A DNA stretch of 64,000 nt from assembly GCA_008933995.1 (NCBI GenBank), contig WARS01000029.1, positions 11,541,107-11,605,106 of the forward strand. Direction: 5' to 3'. The translations under genes were made by a program, and so were the position numbers. The first letter of the stretch is position 1. Each line of letters starts with the position of its first letter. Positions 12,713 through 23,758 of the stretch are shown in pieces. Origin of the DNA: Datnioides undecimradiatus. Lineage: Eukaryota > Chordata > Actinopteri > Lobotiformes > Datnioididae. The notes under the pieces are model-generated. The model did not search any database and had not been told where the DNA came from. It saw nothing but the letters and a program-made list of their open reading frames with translations.

Positions 12713-12898
12713 ATGGAGCAAAATCACAAACAAGAAGAGCAGAGCGACTTGTTCGCCGGCTTCAGCACGGCTTTTGAGTCGTTCGCCACAGACGCGATCC
12801 ACGTCGGCCAGGAGCCGGAGCAGTGGAAATCAATGGCTGTAGTACCGCCGATTTCTCTTTCTACCACGTTCAAGCAGCACGGACCAGGAAACCATGCC
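12713..12898 (+). CDS. cth: CTH coding exon 1 (residues 1-62)
   Basis: ATG at 12713, donor GCC|GTAAGT. It encodes the N-terminal arm and HVGQEPEQW...[13 protein letters not shown], the start of the Cys/Met-metabolism PLP fold. It ends on a codon boundary. CpG content is high, as in a promoter-proximal exon. Confidence 0.95.
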
Positions 12899-15800
12899 GT
12901 AAGTAGTCAGATACGCCTTGGTTATTTAAGGCGGGGGGTGAAGAAGGGCTGATGGGCAATATCCGGTGGCATACACGTGCGTGAAGCAGGCCCTACTCAG
13001 TGTCACTCTCGAGGACTCTAGTGGGCTATAAATTGATACAGCTGATGGTTTATAATTGAAGATATTTGAGACCTGGAAGGATGTTGTCAGTAAGATAAGC
13101 TCTCATGTACAAGTGTGTAGAACATCTCTCAGCATTAATCAGATCACATTTTTAGGACATAATCACCAGCTTATAACTGAACCACTGTGATGGCCTGTGG
13201 ATGGATCACACAACAAAATAACATCAAGGCTATGGGCATCCTAATTCTACTCTTTCTTTTATAATAACATAAAGATCTAGACTAAACTCAACTAGAAATT
13301 CTGTACACTTTCCTGTATTGTATCAATACAGAAATTAGTATTGTCCAGATGAGTTTCTGGAATCACTATACAGGAATTCATTATGGCTTTAACATAGTTA
13401 TGTATAGGTATTTAAATCTATGAACAAAATGTAATAAGTCTTTCCTGTATATACCTGCACTACCTGTTAAATCTCCCCTTACCCCACGGGTAGGTGTACC
13501 TCTGCCCCTTTAGTCAAAAATTAACATTTTTAAGAGGGACAGCTTCATGTGTTCTGGAACTGAGCATGAGGCCATGTCTGGAAATCCAAACTAAACCAGC
13601 CATTTTGGGTACACATAGTTTTAAATAGTTCAAGGTTGACTTTTACAACTGTCATCGCCCACTGTTAATGATTAGATTGTAAGTTAGTCATAAATGGGCT
13701 TAGACCACAAGTCTGACAGTTTGTTTGATCTCAGATCATTTATCACATAAAATAAGTCTTTTTTTTCACATGGCGACAAAATACATTTAGGAGGGGAATG
13801 AATGGTCTTTAATGTTTCCCAGTTTTAAGGCTAATCTCAAGGCATATGTGTAGCATTAAAAGCTAAAACTGCATCCTCAATTAAATGACCAAACTAGCAG
13901 AAAACATGGCAGCCTACTGCTCACACCGATCTCTTGACCTCTTGACCTTGTTTTGTAGAGCCTGGTGTGCTCAACCCCACGATATGCCTTCGAAGCTCAC
14001 GCTGCCTCCGTTTCACATGTTTGAAGTTTAAAACACCCATTTTTACTCATCAAAACTACTGCTGCATATCTGGATGTGAAATATCCACTCTCGAGTAAAC
14101 TTGTCAAATTAGAACGGTAACGTTAAACTTACTCACCATCTGCTTTACTACTGCACTTTTACAGATGGCCTTGTTCACAGACAGACTACACAAACCCTCT
14201 GTTCAAGGCCACTCACGCTCAATGGATGACTAAAGGCAACAGCCTCCACTTTTTCAGTCATTTATCCCAACAGATGTCTCTTCAGTGTTGAACCACCTTC
14301 AGAAGTACTACACACTGCTCTTTGATAGAGTCCAAAAAGTTGTGGATCTCTCTATACATGTTTCTTATATTAACAGTAACAAGTGTGTGTGTGCACATCC
14401 TTGCCGCAAACACGTTGAGCTCTTACATCAGCTCTGTCTTTATTAAGCAGTGAAGAACTAAATTACTGGGTGAGGTCTTCTTTTCCCACCTTGTACACTG
14501 TTATTTTAGACAGACTATCATATAATCTCTTCCATCACAATCAAGGGTTTGTAAGTGGTTCATCTAGTTCTTGTGCACACACAGCTACTTATTAAGAGAT
14601 TATCCAACAAAAGATCCAGCTGGGTTTTTAAAGGTGATAAAGAAGTTATGATGCATTAAGGAATTTTTAGTTTTCTAGTCCCGCTGAGCAAAAATGTGTG
14701 ATATATTAATGTATAATTGTGTTTGGGCAAAATTCACGCAAAAGCACAGTATATCGTTATAAACGTCTCTTAACCATGTTCTTATGTAGGGGTTTGAATA
14801 CAGCCGCAGTGGAAACCCCACAAGAAACTGTCTTGAGAAGGCGGTGGCTGCTTTGGATGGAGCAAAGTATTGTAAGTAAGACTTTTAGAGCAGGCGCTCC
14901 TATAATTATAAGCAGCCGTGTCCCACAGAGACAAAGTATTTAGCAACATTGTTTTTAACAAAACAGACTGGCAGTCATAATGGATGCAATGTGTGCAAAC
15001 TGTAGCCTCTGTTTCCTCACAACTTTTGCAGGCCTTGCTCTTGCCTCGGGTCTGGCAGCCACAGTCACAATCACTCACATGCTGAAGGCAGGAGATGGAA
15101 TCGTCTGCATGGATGACGTGTACGGAGGTGAGGGGAGAAAAATGATACAACATTGCTCGCTTGTGCAAATGGCCGTTGGACTGAAAGTGAAAGTACCTTG
15201 TGAGTGCGTGTTGAACCATAACTGGGGAATTTTGGAAACGTTAACACAGTTTGACTCTCTCGTTTGCAAGGCACAAACCGCTACTTCCAAAGAGTTGCCA
15301 CTGAATTTGGTCTGGAGGTGTCGTTTGCTGACTGTACAAAGCCAGAGAAGCTTAGGGCTGCTCTAAAGGAGAACACTAAAGTAAGTCAAAGTGTGGTATC
15401 ATAAGAATAGGGAGCTTCTGTGCAGCTGTTGTGGTTCTAGTGTCTCTCTCTCTCAGCAGAGTTGGATCGTTTAGGTACATAATTAACAAGAGGCCTCAAG
15501 CACTTAACTTTGCTCCCTCAAGTCTGGTGTTGCCAGAGTGTTGCGTAATTGTGTGTGTCATTTTGGCATATTTCAAGTCATTGTGAGCCAGCCCTTTTTG
15601 TGATGACTGTTCTCTTAGTCCCAAGCATACCACTGCTTTTCAAATAACATGGTCTGTTCCTCTGCGTAGCTGGTGTGGATCGAGACACCCACCAATCCCA
15701 TGATGAAGGTTGTTGACATCAAGGCCTGCTCAGAGTTGGTCCACGAACACAGCAAAGACATAGTGGTGGTCGTAGACAACACCTTCATGTCTGCCTATTT

Positions 15801-18800
15801 CCAGGTTAGAGTGACAGGTGTGCACTAAATGTGCTTTTGATGTTGAAACAGCCGTTTAATGATTTCCTGCAATCAAATTCCCTTTCATGTAGGAACTGGC
15901 CACTGATTAACTCCTCTGCTTGTCTTGTGCATTGTCTTGTTAGCGCCCCCTGGCTTTGGGAGCTGACATCTGCATGTATTCAGCCACAAAATACATGAAC
16001 GGTAGGTTATGTACATTTTCCTGTTTTACCAGCATAGGATTTCCTTAAAGTTTGACACAAACATTTCTGAAACATACATCTGAGTATTTTAGTCCACTGC
16101 TGCACTGGAAGCATGGGAGCAGTTTGCCAGGTTACATGTCAGAATGAGGAATGTGGAGCATCTGTAGTCTATATATTCTCCTGTATATTCAAAGCAGAGT
16201 TAAAACATGCACGTGATCCACTCTACACCATCTAATCAAAACTTTACCACTCGGAATGTTTTATTCTTAGAATAAAATAATCATCTTTTTAAAATATTAA
16301 ATTGTTAATGATCCTAATACAAACACACAATGAGAGATTTTATTAATTTAAAATTATAAATTTAATTATCTTGAAGTTGGAATTAATAATAAAATGGGAA
16401 TATGTCTTTTTTTTTTTTACCCTGAATATTAATTTGATAGGTCACAGCGATGTGGTAATGGGTCTGGTGTCAGTGAACCGGGTGGATTTGTACGAGCGAC
16501 TGAAGTTTCTGCAAAATGGTGAGTACAGAGAACACAGTAAAACCATTCTTGTGTTTTGTCGAGGACTAGCTGGCTTGATACACTTCATCAAATATACTGA
16601 GGACTTGCCCTGAAACCACAAGTCAGTGGTCACTGAGGTTTAACCAGTTATGTATTTGAAACTGGTTTGAGGTTTAAGGACACAGACCTCAGAGAGTAAA
16701 CAGTGTTACTGTCATGTAAAATCCAGTCACACTCAGTATTTGGTAAACTATCTCAACCTGACCTAAATTCATGCAATGAACTACGAAAACATGCTCCTGA
16801 GGCCAAAGTTCAGAACCAATTTAAAACCTTTTCAGAAGGAAGTATTTGTTTATGCCTTTCCTGTTTGCCTGATCTGGGTTTTGGGAGGCTCTGTAACCCC
16901 TTTGTTTTTTTCCCCCCTCCTATGTGATCGTGCTTTGCTTCAGCGCTGGGGTGCGTACCGTCTCCTTTTGACTGCTTCTTGTGCAACCGAGGACTGAAGA
17001 CGCTACACCTACGGATGGAGCGCCACTTTAAGAATGCCATGGCTGCTGCCAAGTTTCTGGAGGCCGACCCGAGGGTGGAGCGTGTCATTTTCCCAGGTGA
17101 TCTTTCGGCAGTAGAGCAATATAAGCATAACGAGTTCATTATTCACTCCCTGTAGCATACCAGTATAATGTTCAGACATGCCTGTTATCAACCTGCTGAC
17201 AGATTGGGAAACTGTTTTGTGGTGGCTATAGTTACTTTTTACTCATTTAGCAAATGGAAGAATGACACAAACATGAGGGTGTTGCATGTCATTTCATGAT
17301 GCCTCAGAGGGACCGCTTACAGTTACATCTTTTCACATGGCAGAATAAATTGGTATGTTGGCATTTGTTCAATATTTGTATAGTGCCAAATCACAACATA
17401 GGTTATCTCAGGGTACTTTACATATAGAGCAGGTCTAGACACAACTCTTTATATTAATTACACCCAGCAGTACCCACCATGAGCAAGCTTACTGGTGGTT
17501 GTGTTGTTCTGCACAAAGACTTGCATCAATACAAACCTAAGCTCATTAGTAAAGGTCTCCTCCTGAGTAGCATGCTGCAGAGAAAGCACAAAAATAATGG
17601 TCTCTATATCTTTTGCTCATATCAGCAGGAAACATGCAGAAAAGGTTCAAACAGACCTTTTTCTTGTTTAATCTTGTTATGCATGGGTTGCTAATCATTT
17701 GCATCAACTGCTTGCTCTCTGTCATCAAGTAGTTTCCTTACTCCCATAAATTATGCATTTATGCAGGGTTTTTTGTTTGTCACTGCCTCTGTTACAGCTA
17801 AACCTTCCGCTTACACCTGCAGCTATTGAAATAGTGACACTTTTAAAGTAGCATTTAAACCCATGGATGTTGACTTGAAATTGAAATGAAAGTGGGGTGG
17901 GTAAACCCACATGTAGTCTAAGAAAGGGCTCACCTCTCCTTGGCTATGCTTTAGGGATGAAGAGACATTTTGAAAAAAAACACCTGAATGTTTTTTGATG
18001 TTTGCCCCCAATTTCTTCGACGCAGGCCTGCCCTCTCACCCCCAATACGAAGTGATGAAGAGACAATGCACTGGATGTCCGGGGATGATCACCTTCTACA
18101 TTAAGGGGGAACTTCAACATGCCACCACCTTCCTCAGTAACCTTGAAGTAAGTCCTAGACTGACAGGACAGGTGAAATGGGGGAAAAAAACCCAAAACTG
18201 AACAGATGCTCTAGCAAAGCACTTAAGTCTTAATTAAAGGCATTTCCTGTTGCAGCAGGCGGTTGCCGTTATGCAATGTTAAAATTTTAGGACTGATGTG
18301 ACAGAAGCTGCTCTCAAAGAAAGACTGTTCACACTACAAAATCACTTAATTTGCTCACCCAGTAAATCTGTTTTTTATGCTGATTTCAAACAGCCTGAGC
18401 GTTAAGTGGCTCATGAATCCTAATTGTTGTTACACTAACCAGAAAATTTAATCAAGTCCTATCATACTCACTTCTGTTATTTTTTACACTCTGCACACAT
18501 TATTTATGTCCTACACTACACTTCACTTCATGTCCTTTGTTGTCTTCTTATTTCAGATGTTTGCGATAGCTGAGAGCCTCGGTGGTTATGAAAGTTTAGC
18601 AGAACATCCGTGAGTAACCCAGCAGACTTTGTCTCTAAACATAGTGGTACACATAAAATATTTTAGCACAGTACTGATTGACTTTTGGAATTTGCCATTA
18701 ACATATCAGAAATACAAGCACAGTTAGATAAGCCAAACTGTACCTTTTTAATGTGCACATAAATGTTTCAGTGCTATTGAAGATGTAATGATATGAACAG

Positions 18801-21215
18801 CACCACAAGGGGGCGGCAGAGATTAAGAAAAAAACCCATACCCAGACGTTAACACAGGCACTTTTATGAAGTCTCACGCTTATTAAATCTGTGTCTTTTC
18901 TCTTATCTCTGCTAAAACAGCAGGATGCTCTTCTCTATAAGCCTCATATGTAAGTAGCACTGTCTTCCATCATAATTTAGGGCGATTATGACTCATGCGT
19001 CAGTGCCAGAAAATGAAAGGAGTATCCTGGGGATCAGTGACACGCTGATCCGACTCTCCGTGGGACTTGAGGATGAGGCAGACATCATTAAGGACCTGGA
19101 GAAGGCACTGAGTGCCGCTGTAAGTAACACCCACATTGCATAACATAACCCCAGTGCAAAACATTAACACCTAGCTTCGTCATGGACTGTGTTTTGACAT
19201 GGAAACGTATCTGCTGTTGTTTAATGCCTTAAAGTCTCTCAATCCCAATACATGTGGCTCGACACACTCGAGGTTTGTGGTCTGAACGCTGTGAAGGAGA
19301 ACAACAAGCCACACGTGTGACGAGCTAATGATTAATAAGAGCACAAAGGCACCTGTTTACTTTACAATAATAAGGTTACATCTAATCTCAGAGCTGTGTG
19401 GGATGTCACGTAGGTCACAGTGTGCCTTTCTGGGTAAAATGCTTTTTACACACAGAAACATTAAAGTTAATTCACAAGCTTTTTTTTTAGGAATTTTAAG
19501 AAAAATTGGACTAATTCAACATCCCAGACACTGTTGCCTTTTTAAAGATAACACCAAGCAAGCTGCCACTGTTAAATTTGAATGCACACAAATGACTATA
19601 TACAACTATATTTATACATTTATATTTGATCTCTATAAAACAGAGTAGGGCACTAGCAAAATTAACACAAATCCGGTCTAGAGAAGAACTGGCAATTATC
19701 TTGGAAACATTTAGGGAGAGCCAGACCAGGAAGAGTTACAGACCAGGATTGAGTTAGGTATGCAGTGGTTACCCACTGTGCACTCTGTAGAGGGCTGTGG
19801 CGTATACACCCATCCCATAAACCCCCTCTCTCTGCTGAACAACCAGATCCATCATGCACTGTGAGCTTTCTGTATCTGCAGTCTGGGGCAGATCCCTCCC
19901 TCGGTGCAGTCCGCTGGGGATAGTCCTCTATTTGCACTTGCTCAGCAAACCCCCGACAAATTAATAATGTTTATATGTTTGCTCTCTTTTGTGTTGCCTT
20001 ATTAAAGTATGTAAGGTGTTTATTGATTCTCACAAACGCATTCACATCTTGGAAATACTTTTAAGATTTACTGGCCGCGTGCTGTTTCTCAGTATTTTTG
20101 CTGTGGAAACTTTTCAAAGTATTTCAGCTGAGGGGAGCAACAGATGGTTCACCAGAAACACTGCAGCATTCCCAGAATCCACTTTGAAGTACATCGCTGG
20201 GTCTCAGCTTTTCTCACCTCTGTGCACCGTTGCCCTTCAGATCTGGCTTGGCTCATCCAGACATCTGCATCACATCGCTCCCCGCTCAGCTCGTGTCGAC
20301 ATCTGAGGTTTTATTGCCCCTCTGTCTTTCCCTCCAGCTGAAGTTTTATCAAACACACAGAATTTTCAGTCAAATTATTGTTTTGCTTTCCGGTGTGGGG
20401 GGTGTGTGGTGTGTATTTCATGTTATGCATAGAGTCATTAAGAGGGGAAAAAACAGAGTAATGAAATGACTACAATGCAACTGCTCATTTAAAATCAATT
20501 TGGCAACTAAGTTGAGATTTTACCACATTAAAGCCCTAATAACTGACCTCTCATGTGCTGGTTTTGGGTGACTCACCACTAATTCCCACCTACCGACTGC
20601 ATTACCATCAGTAAGGCTATTTGAGCTTCCTAAAACCCTCTTTTTTTGCCACCTCATGCAGCCATATCCGTCATGGCGGCCTGGACCTCCTCTCCTCAGG
20701 ATTCAGATAATGTCTCTCAATCCCTCTGCTACCCATCTGAAGCAAATGGAAATTAAATGGAGACAAATATCTCTAATGACTGTCTGTGGGCCTGGGAGGA
20801 GGCACCTCTGATGGGTGAAGTGTTTAATTGGATGGGACAGCAGGTCAGATTGGTCCGGGCGGTTAAATTTCCGGTCATGCGTCCTCGTCCCAGCGTTAGT
20901 TTTTGAATTACAGACTTGGCTGTTGGTCAATGACTCGGAGCTCTAAAGCGGGTTGGTGCCATTTGCTACTTGTTGCAGTAAACTTCTGGGTCTGTGGTGT
21001 TTTATTAACCTGATTTCTCTGATGCGAGCCCTCTCTTAATCTGCTTTTGACTTACAGACAATTCAGGCCTCCTGCCTCAGCTCATCATGTAACAAGTTAT
21101 TAACTGGAGTATAATGTTTGTCTGCTGCTTCCTGGACGTAGACTGTACCAAGTATTGATTTCACTTGTCAATTTTTCTTTTCCTGCTGTCTTTTTAACAG
21201 CATCCAAAGAAGTGA
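12713..21215 (+). CDS. cth: CTH, cystathionine gamma-lyase (complete, 12 coding exons)
   Basis: A PLP enzyme that cleaves cystathionine to cysteine, 2-oxobutyrate and ammonia in cytosolic transsulfuration. It is also a major source of H2S. Exons 12713-12898, 14790-14871, 15032-15127, 15271-15380, 15670-15804, 15944-16001, 16441-16518, 16944-17096, 18026-18147, 18557-18609, 18981-19119 and 21201-21215 splice in frame to 408 codons plus stop. Human CTH has 405. Active-site residues known from human CTH are all present: Tyr66 and Arg68, Tyr120, Asp194, Thr196, Ser216, Thr218, the Schiff-base Lys219 in [12 protein letters not shown], and Glu346. The CxxC motif (Cys314, Cys317) seen in the human enzyme is kept. 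Every junction is GT-AG. The start is the ATG preceding [20 protein letters not shown]. Only the N-terminal 20 or so residues are unlike mammals. No lesion was seen. Confidence 0.97.
12899..14789 (+). other. cth: CTH intron 1
   Basis: A 1.9 kb GT-AG intron, AT-rich. I recognise no gene, RNA or mobile element in it. Confidence 0.85.
14790..14871 (+). CDS. cth: CTH coding exon 2 (residues 63-89)
   Basis: Acceptor TTATGTAG, donor TATT|GTAAGT. It encodes [20 protein letters not shown] followed by ALDGAKY. Tyr66 and Arg68 correspond to the phosphate- and subunit-contacting Tyr60/Arg62 of the human enzyme. It ends one base into a Cys codon. Confidence 0.96.
15032..15127 (+). CDS. cth: CTH coding exon 3 (residues 90-121)
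   Basis: Acceptor TTTTGCAG, donor GGAG|GTGAGG. It encodes [20 protein letters not shown] and [17 protein letters not shown] is the PLP phosphate-binding segment, and Tyr120 is the ring-stacking tyrosine (human Tyr114). Confidence 0.97.
15271..15380 (+). CDS. cth: CTH coding exon 4 (residues 122-158)
   Basis: Acceptor TTTGCAAG (AAG rather than the usual CAG), donor ACTAAA|GTAAGT. It encodes [20 protein letters not shown] and the following linker to NTK. It ends on a codon boundary. Confidence 0.94.
15670..15804 (+). CDS. cth: CTH coding exon 5 (residues 159-203)
   Basis: Acceptor TCTGCGTAG, donor TTCCAG|GTTAGA. It begins [10 protein letters not shown] and includes VVVVDNTF. Asp194 contacts the PLP pyridine nitrogen (human Asp187). 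It is exactly 45 codons. Confidence 0.96.
15944..16001 (+). CDS. cth: CTH coding exon 6 (residues 204-222, PLP lysine)
   Basis: Acceptor TTGTTAG, donor AACG|GTAGGT. It encodes [19 protein letters not shown]. Lys219 is the Schiff-base lysine, and Ser216 and Thr218 bind the cofactor phosphate. Confidence 0.96.
16002..16440 (+). other. cth: CTH intron 6
   Basis: A short AT-rich intron with a strong T-run polypyrimidine stretch (16407-16418) before the acceptor. Nothing else is seen. Confidence 0.85.
16441..16518 (+). CDS. cth: CTH coding exon 7 (residues 223-248)
   Basis: Acceptor TTTGATAG, donor AATG|GTGAGT. It encodes [20 protein letters not shown] and LKFLQN, continuing straight from the PLP-lysine segment. 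Confidence 0.96.
16519..16943 (+). other. cth: CTH intron 7
   Basis: A short intron ending in a C/T-rich tract (16907-16920) and TTCAG. ORFs of about 75-110 codons overlapping it are chance readings across the exon border. Confidence 0.85.
16944..17096 (+). CDS. cth: CTH coding exon 8 (residues 249-299)
   Basis: Acceptor TGCTTCAG, donor CCAG|GTGATC. It encodes [40 protein letters not shown] and [10 protein letters not shown], the link to the C-terminal domain. Confidence 0.96.
17097..18025 (+). other. cth: CTH intron 8
   Basis: A 0.93 kb intron containing a degenerate interspersed repeat at about 17368-17505. The remainder is unremarkable. Confidence 0.85.
17368..17505 (+). repeat. Degenerate teleost 'GCCAAATCACAACA' interspersed repeat
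   Basis: TTTGTATAGTGCCAAATCAC, then TCTCAGGGTACTTTACAT, AGGTCTAGAC and CCATGAGCAAGC, follow in order a repeat I recall as common in fish introns (TATATAGCGCCAAATCACAA... CTCAAGGCGCTTTAT... ATGAGCAAGC). The copy is diverged and its ends are approximate. Confidence 0.5.
18026..18147 (+). CDS. cth: CTH coding exon 9 (residues 300-340)
   Basis: Acceptor CGACGCAG, donor CTTGAA|GTAAGT. It encodes [20 protein letters not shown] and [20 protein letters not shown]. The CTGC pair (Cys314 and Cys317) matches the human CxxC. Confidence 0.96.
18148..18556 (+). other. cth: CTH intron 9
   Basis: A 409-nt AT-rich intron. Nothing beyond splice signals is recognised. Confidence 0.85.
18557..18609 (+). CDS. 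cth: CTH coding exon 10 (residues 341-357)
   Basis: Acceptor TATTTCAG, donor CATCC|GTGAGT. It encodes [17 protein letters not shown] plus two bases of a Pro codon. Glu346 is the equivalent of human Glu339, which tunes reaction specificity. Confidence 0.95.
18610..18980 (+). other. cth: CTH intron 10
   Basis: A 371-nt intron. Its only notable feature is a CTCF-like motif at 18801-18819. Confidence 0.85.
18801..18819 (+). promoter_or_regulatory. CTCF-like motif in CTH intron 10
   Basis: CACCACAAGGGGGCGGCAG matches the vertebrate CTCF core (CCACCAGGGGGCGC) at 12 of the 14 positions I compared. CpG and G-runs are rare around it. Binding is an inference. Confidence 0.45.
18981..19119 (+). CDS. 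cth: CTH coding exon 11 (residues 358-404)
   Basis: Acceptor AATTTAG, donor GCCGCT|GTAAGT. It encodes [20 protein letters not shown] and [20 protein letters not shown], with the conserved substrate-carboxylate Arg in IRLSVGLED. Confidence 0.96.
19120..21200 (+). other. cth: CTH intron 11
   Basis: The 2.08 kb last intron. ORFs up to about 105 codons occur (for example 19989-20306 and 19328-19648 on plus) without family resemblance or proper splice sites. No repeat is recognised. Confidence 0.8.
21201..21215 (+). CDS. cth: CTH coding exon 12 (last four codons and stop)
   Basis: After acceptor TTTTTAACAG, CATCCAAAGAAGTGA gives HPKK and stop in the correct frame. Mammalian CTH continues AAHP here as well, so this tiny coding part of the last exon is convincing despite its length. 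The rest of the exon would be 3' UTR. Confidence 0.8.
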   Translation, partial: HPKK

Positions 21216-22874
21216 AATGTCTTCATGATGTCATCAAGATTGAATCAGTCAAGGTTGGGATGAAGACCGGAGGTACCCGAAGTCTTAAATCACCGCAGAT
21301 CAACATGTGGTACCTCAGTCGCGCGCACAAACAGCAGAGATTCGCCTATCAGGGAACAACTTTAAAAAGAAAATACAAATCATATTATCTGTGAATAATT
21401 AACACAATTGTTGCATGAGAATCTTTTTAATGCTTATTTTACTAAATCAGCTGTAATCTTATTTATCTTATGCAGGTTTTGCTTTGTTTTTATCTTTGTA
21501 TGTGTTTTGTTTGGAAAGCTTTAAAGGGGCGTAGTCCTGTACAGTCCAGACTGATACGAACAGTCTGAGTATCTGCAGGAAAAACACCAAACATGTTATT
21601 TTCTTTATATTCCTGCTCAAAAACCTGTGCACATCAGGCTGCATATTACTTTTGAAGCACAGAGCAGTCTCCAAATGTTAAGTTTTATATCGCTGCTCTT
21701 TAGTACATCTGCAGCTGTAAGCTCTATTAATCATTTCCTCATCCTAACTGGCATAGTTTGCTCTGTAAAAGACGTAGAGTGTGTGTTAATGAATTCCAAT
21801 TAGTCAGACTAACCAGACAAAGCTAATCCCACCAACCTACTGTCCAAAAGGCTGAAATGTTTGCTCTTCTCTGTCAGTATCTGACCTTCAGGCTCTTCAG
21901 GCCCATGAAAAACAAACACGTAAAACAACAAATGACAATGTGAACATGCAGTTTGCAGAAGTGCAATGAAAACTGTACACCTGTTTTTGTCTGACCAGAA
22001 TGTGGTATTGTGCTTCATCAAGTGTTTGCCTTGTAAAGCAGAGGAGAGTAACACTGCTACTCAAATGTGAGGCTAATCAAGATATTTGCCAATAAACGAG
22101 GGAGTGTTAGGTATGTTCATACCTTATTTGGAGCAGCGTTTTTCCAACAACGGGGATGGTAAAAGATTGTTTTAACAGCAACAACTGAAGACTGTTGCAT
22201 GAGTGTTTCTGTTTCTCTCTTCCCTCGGGCACTCCCTTCCTTCTGCTCCCTCCCCTCCCCCATTGCAGTCGCACATCCCATCGTTGCTTGAGCATATTCT
22301 TCATTTGGGACAGACCACTCAAGATCAATGTCATTTATGTAACCGACAAATCCATTAAAATCACTTTGCAGTACAAGGCTCTGCGTCTCTCACTTCCTCT
22401 CAGCCGTCCCTCTGTACAAGCGTGAGTAGTGTAATTGTGAGTTCAGCATCAGTAACCGTAGTGAGTCGATATGCCACATCCAATTTTAGCCCGGGTAGTG
22501 GTGGGCTGCACACTGGGGTTTTTAGCTGATGGATCAAATGAGCTTGTTGCCTTCTAATGAGCAAACCATCAAAAGCATTTCCACAAGGAGATGTAAGGTT
22601 TCCTTTCTCTCTGGACCAGCTATCGTTTCTAAAGGTTTTGGTTCACTGCAACTTTAATTTCTTGCTACCTACGACCATGTAATCGATTTTTAAACCTGTG
22701 AGGAGTTTCTGAAGTCAGCCATAACCACCAACACTGCCACAGAGGACTTTAAGAAGCTTGGCTCACTCAGTTGGATTGTAAAGATTTGGTAGAAGAAACA
22801 GGACTGAGCCACTGGGGTGTTTGAAATTCAGCCTTGAGTCGTGCTGGGTCCTTGTCCCTGAGTGTGTGGTAAAC
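21216..22874 (+). other. cth: CTH 3' UTR and downstream sequence
   Basis: Follows the CTH stop codon. The first canonical AATAAA on plus is at 22091-22096, so the 3' UTR may run to about 22110 unless a variant signal is used. The rest is non-coding, with no recognised element. Confidence 0.5.
22091..22096 (+). terminator. cth: Candidate CTH polyadenylation signal
   Basis: AATAAA 876 bases after the CTH stop, followed by GT-rich sequence (GAGTGTTAGGTATGTT). It is the first canonical hexamer downstream. Use is inferred. Confidence 0.35.
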
Positions 22875-23196
22875 CAGGGCTGTCCAAATCAGGGCCTGCA
22901 GGTCAAAGTTGGCCCATCAAATTTTGATTTGACCCAATAGAGGTTTCTTACAAAAAACACTATACATTATTTTAAAAATACATAACATTTTGTAATTCTC
23001 AGTATGTGTTTCACTAATTGTATATATTCAATCAAATCAAAGCACAGCAGGCAGAGTGACATTGTGTGTAGGAACTCAGGAAAACTTAAGATCTTCATAT
23101 CCATTTCATCTTAAATACAACACAAGAAGTGTTTGGCCTGAGGCACACCATTAAATTTCAGTTTTGGCCCAAAATAAACATTTCGAGCACTCCTTA
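22875..23196. mobile_element. Degenerate hAT-type non-autonomous element
   Basis: The left end CAGGGCTGTCCAAATC and the right end TTTGGCCC...ATTTCGAGCACTCCTTAG are roughly inverted copies, and internal GTTGGCCCATCAAATTTTGA fits the 'gggccg/gcccaa' style of hAT-Charlie MITEs. No 8-bp target duplication survives, so this is an old copy. Confidence 0.45.
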
Positions 23197-23736
23197 GTTA
23201 GACTTTCAGACACATGGTCATCCAGTGAAGTTTCCAGCTCCCTGTAGTCATCTAGTCCCTTTTTTCAGATTAGTCTCAAACATAGATAACAGTCTCTGCC
23301 GACAAAAAATAAGAGAACGGGTAAGAGGTTATGATGTGGCCGTGTGGGCTTTTGATGTTTATTTTACAGCCATGACTATGGTTTTACATTCACTGCTAAA
23401 TAATGTGCGCTATCACCAGTTAAAACAACAAAATATGAGGCAAAAGTCTTCAGTATAAACAAAGTGGCTGTTGTGACTTCTGAAGCGTTGTTCCAGTCTG
23501 TTGCATCATAGTTAAAAAAAGAAACCACCCACTTGCAGTGACAGGAGGCCGTCTGCACTCCATCACATCTGGAGTCATAGATGACTTTCATGTACGCAAA
23601 TTGGGAGGTTTAGGTTTGGCAGCTTGCTCTGTCAGCAACGGCATAAAATGGCAACAGTTTAAAATAATGACTTGGGTTCCCAGAAATCCTGTGAAATTAT
23701 ATCAACTGCAAACAGCACGGTCATGTTAATTTCTGT

Positions 23737-23758
23737 AGAGAGAGAGAGAGAGAGAGAG
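23737..23758 (+). repeat. (GA)n microsatellite
   Basis: About 11 uninterrupted AG units. Confidence 0.9.

Noticed and set aside
14782-15219. A 145-codon minus-strand ORF.
   Set aside because: It is antisense shadow of CTH exons 2 and 3 on the plus strand, whose reading is unambiguous.
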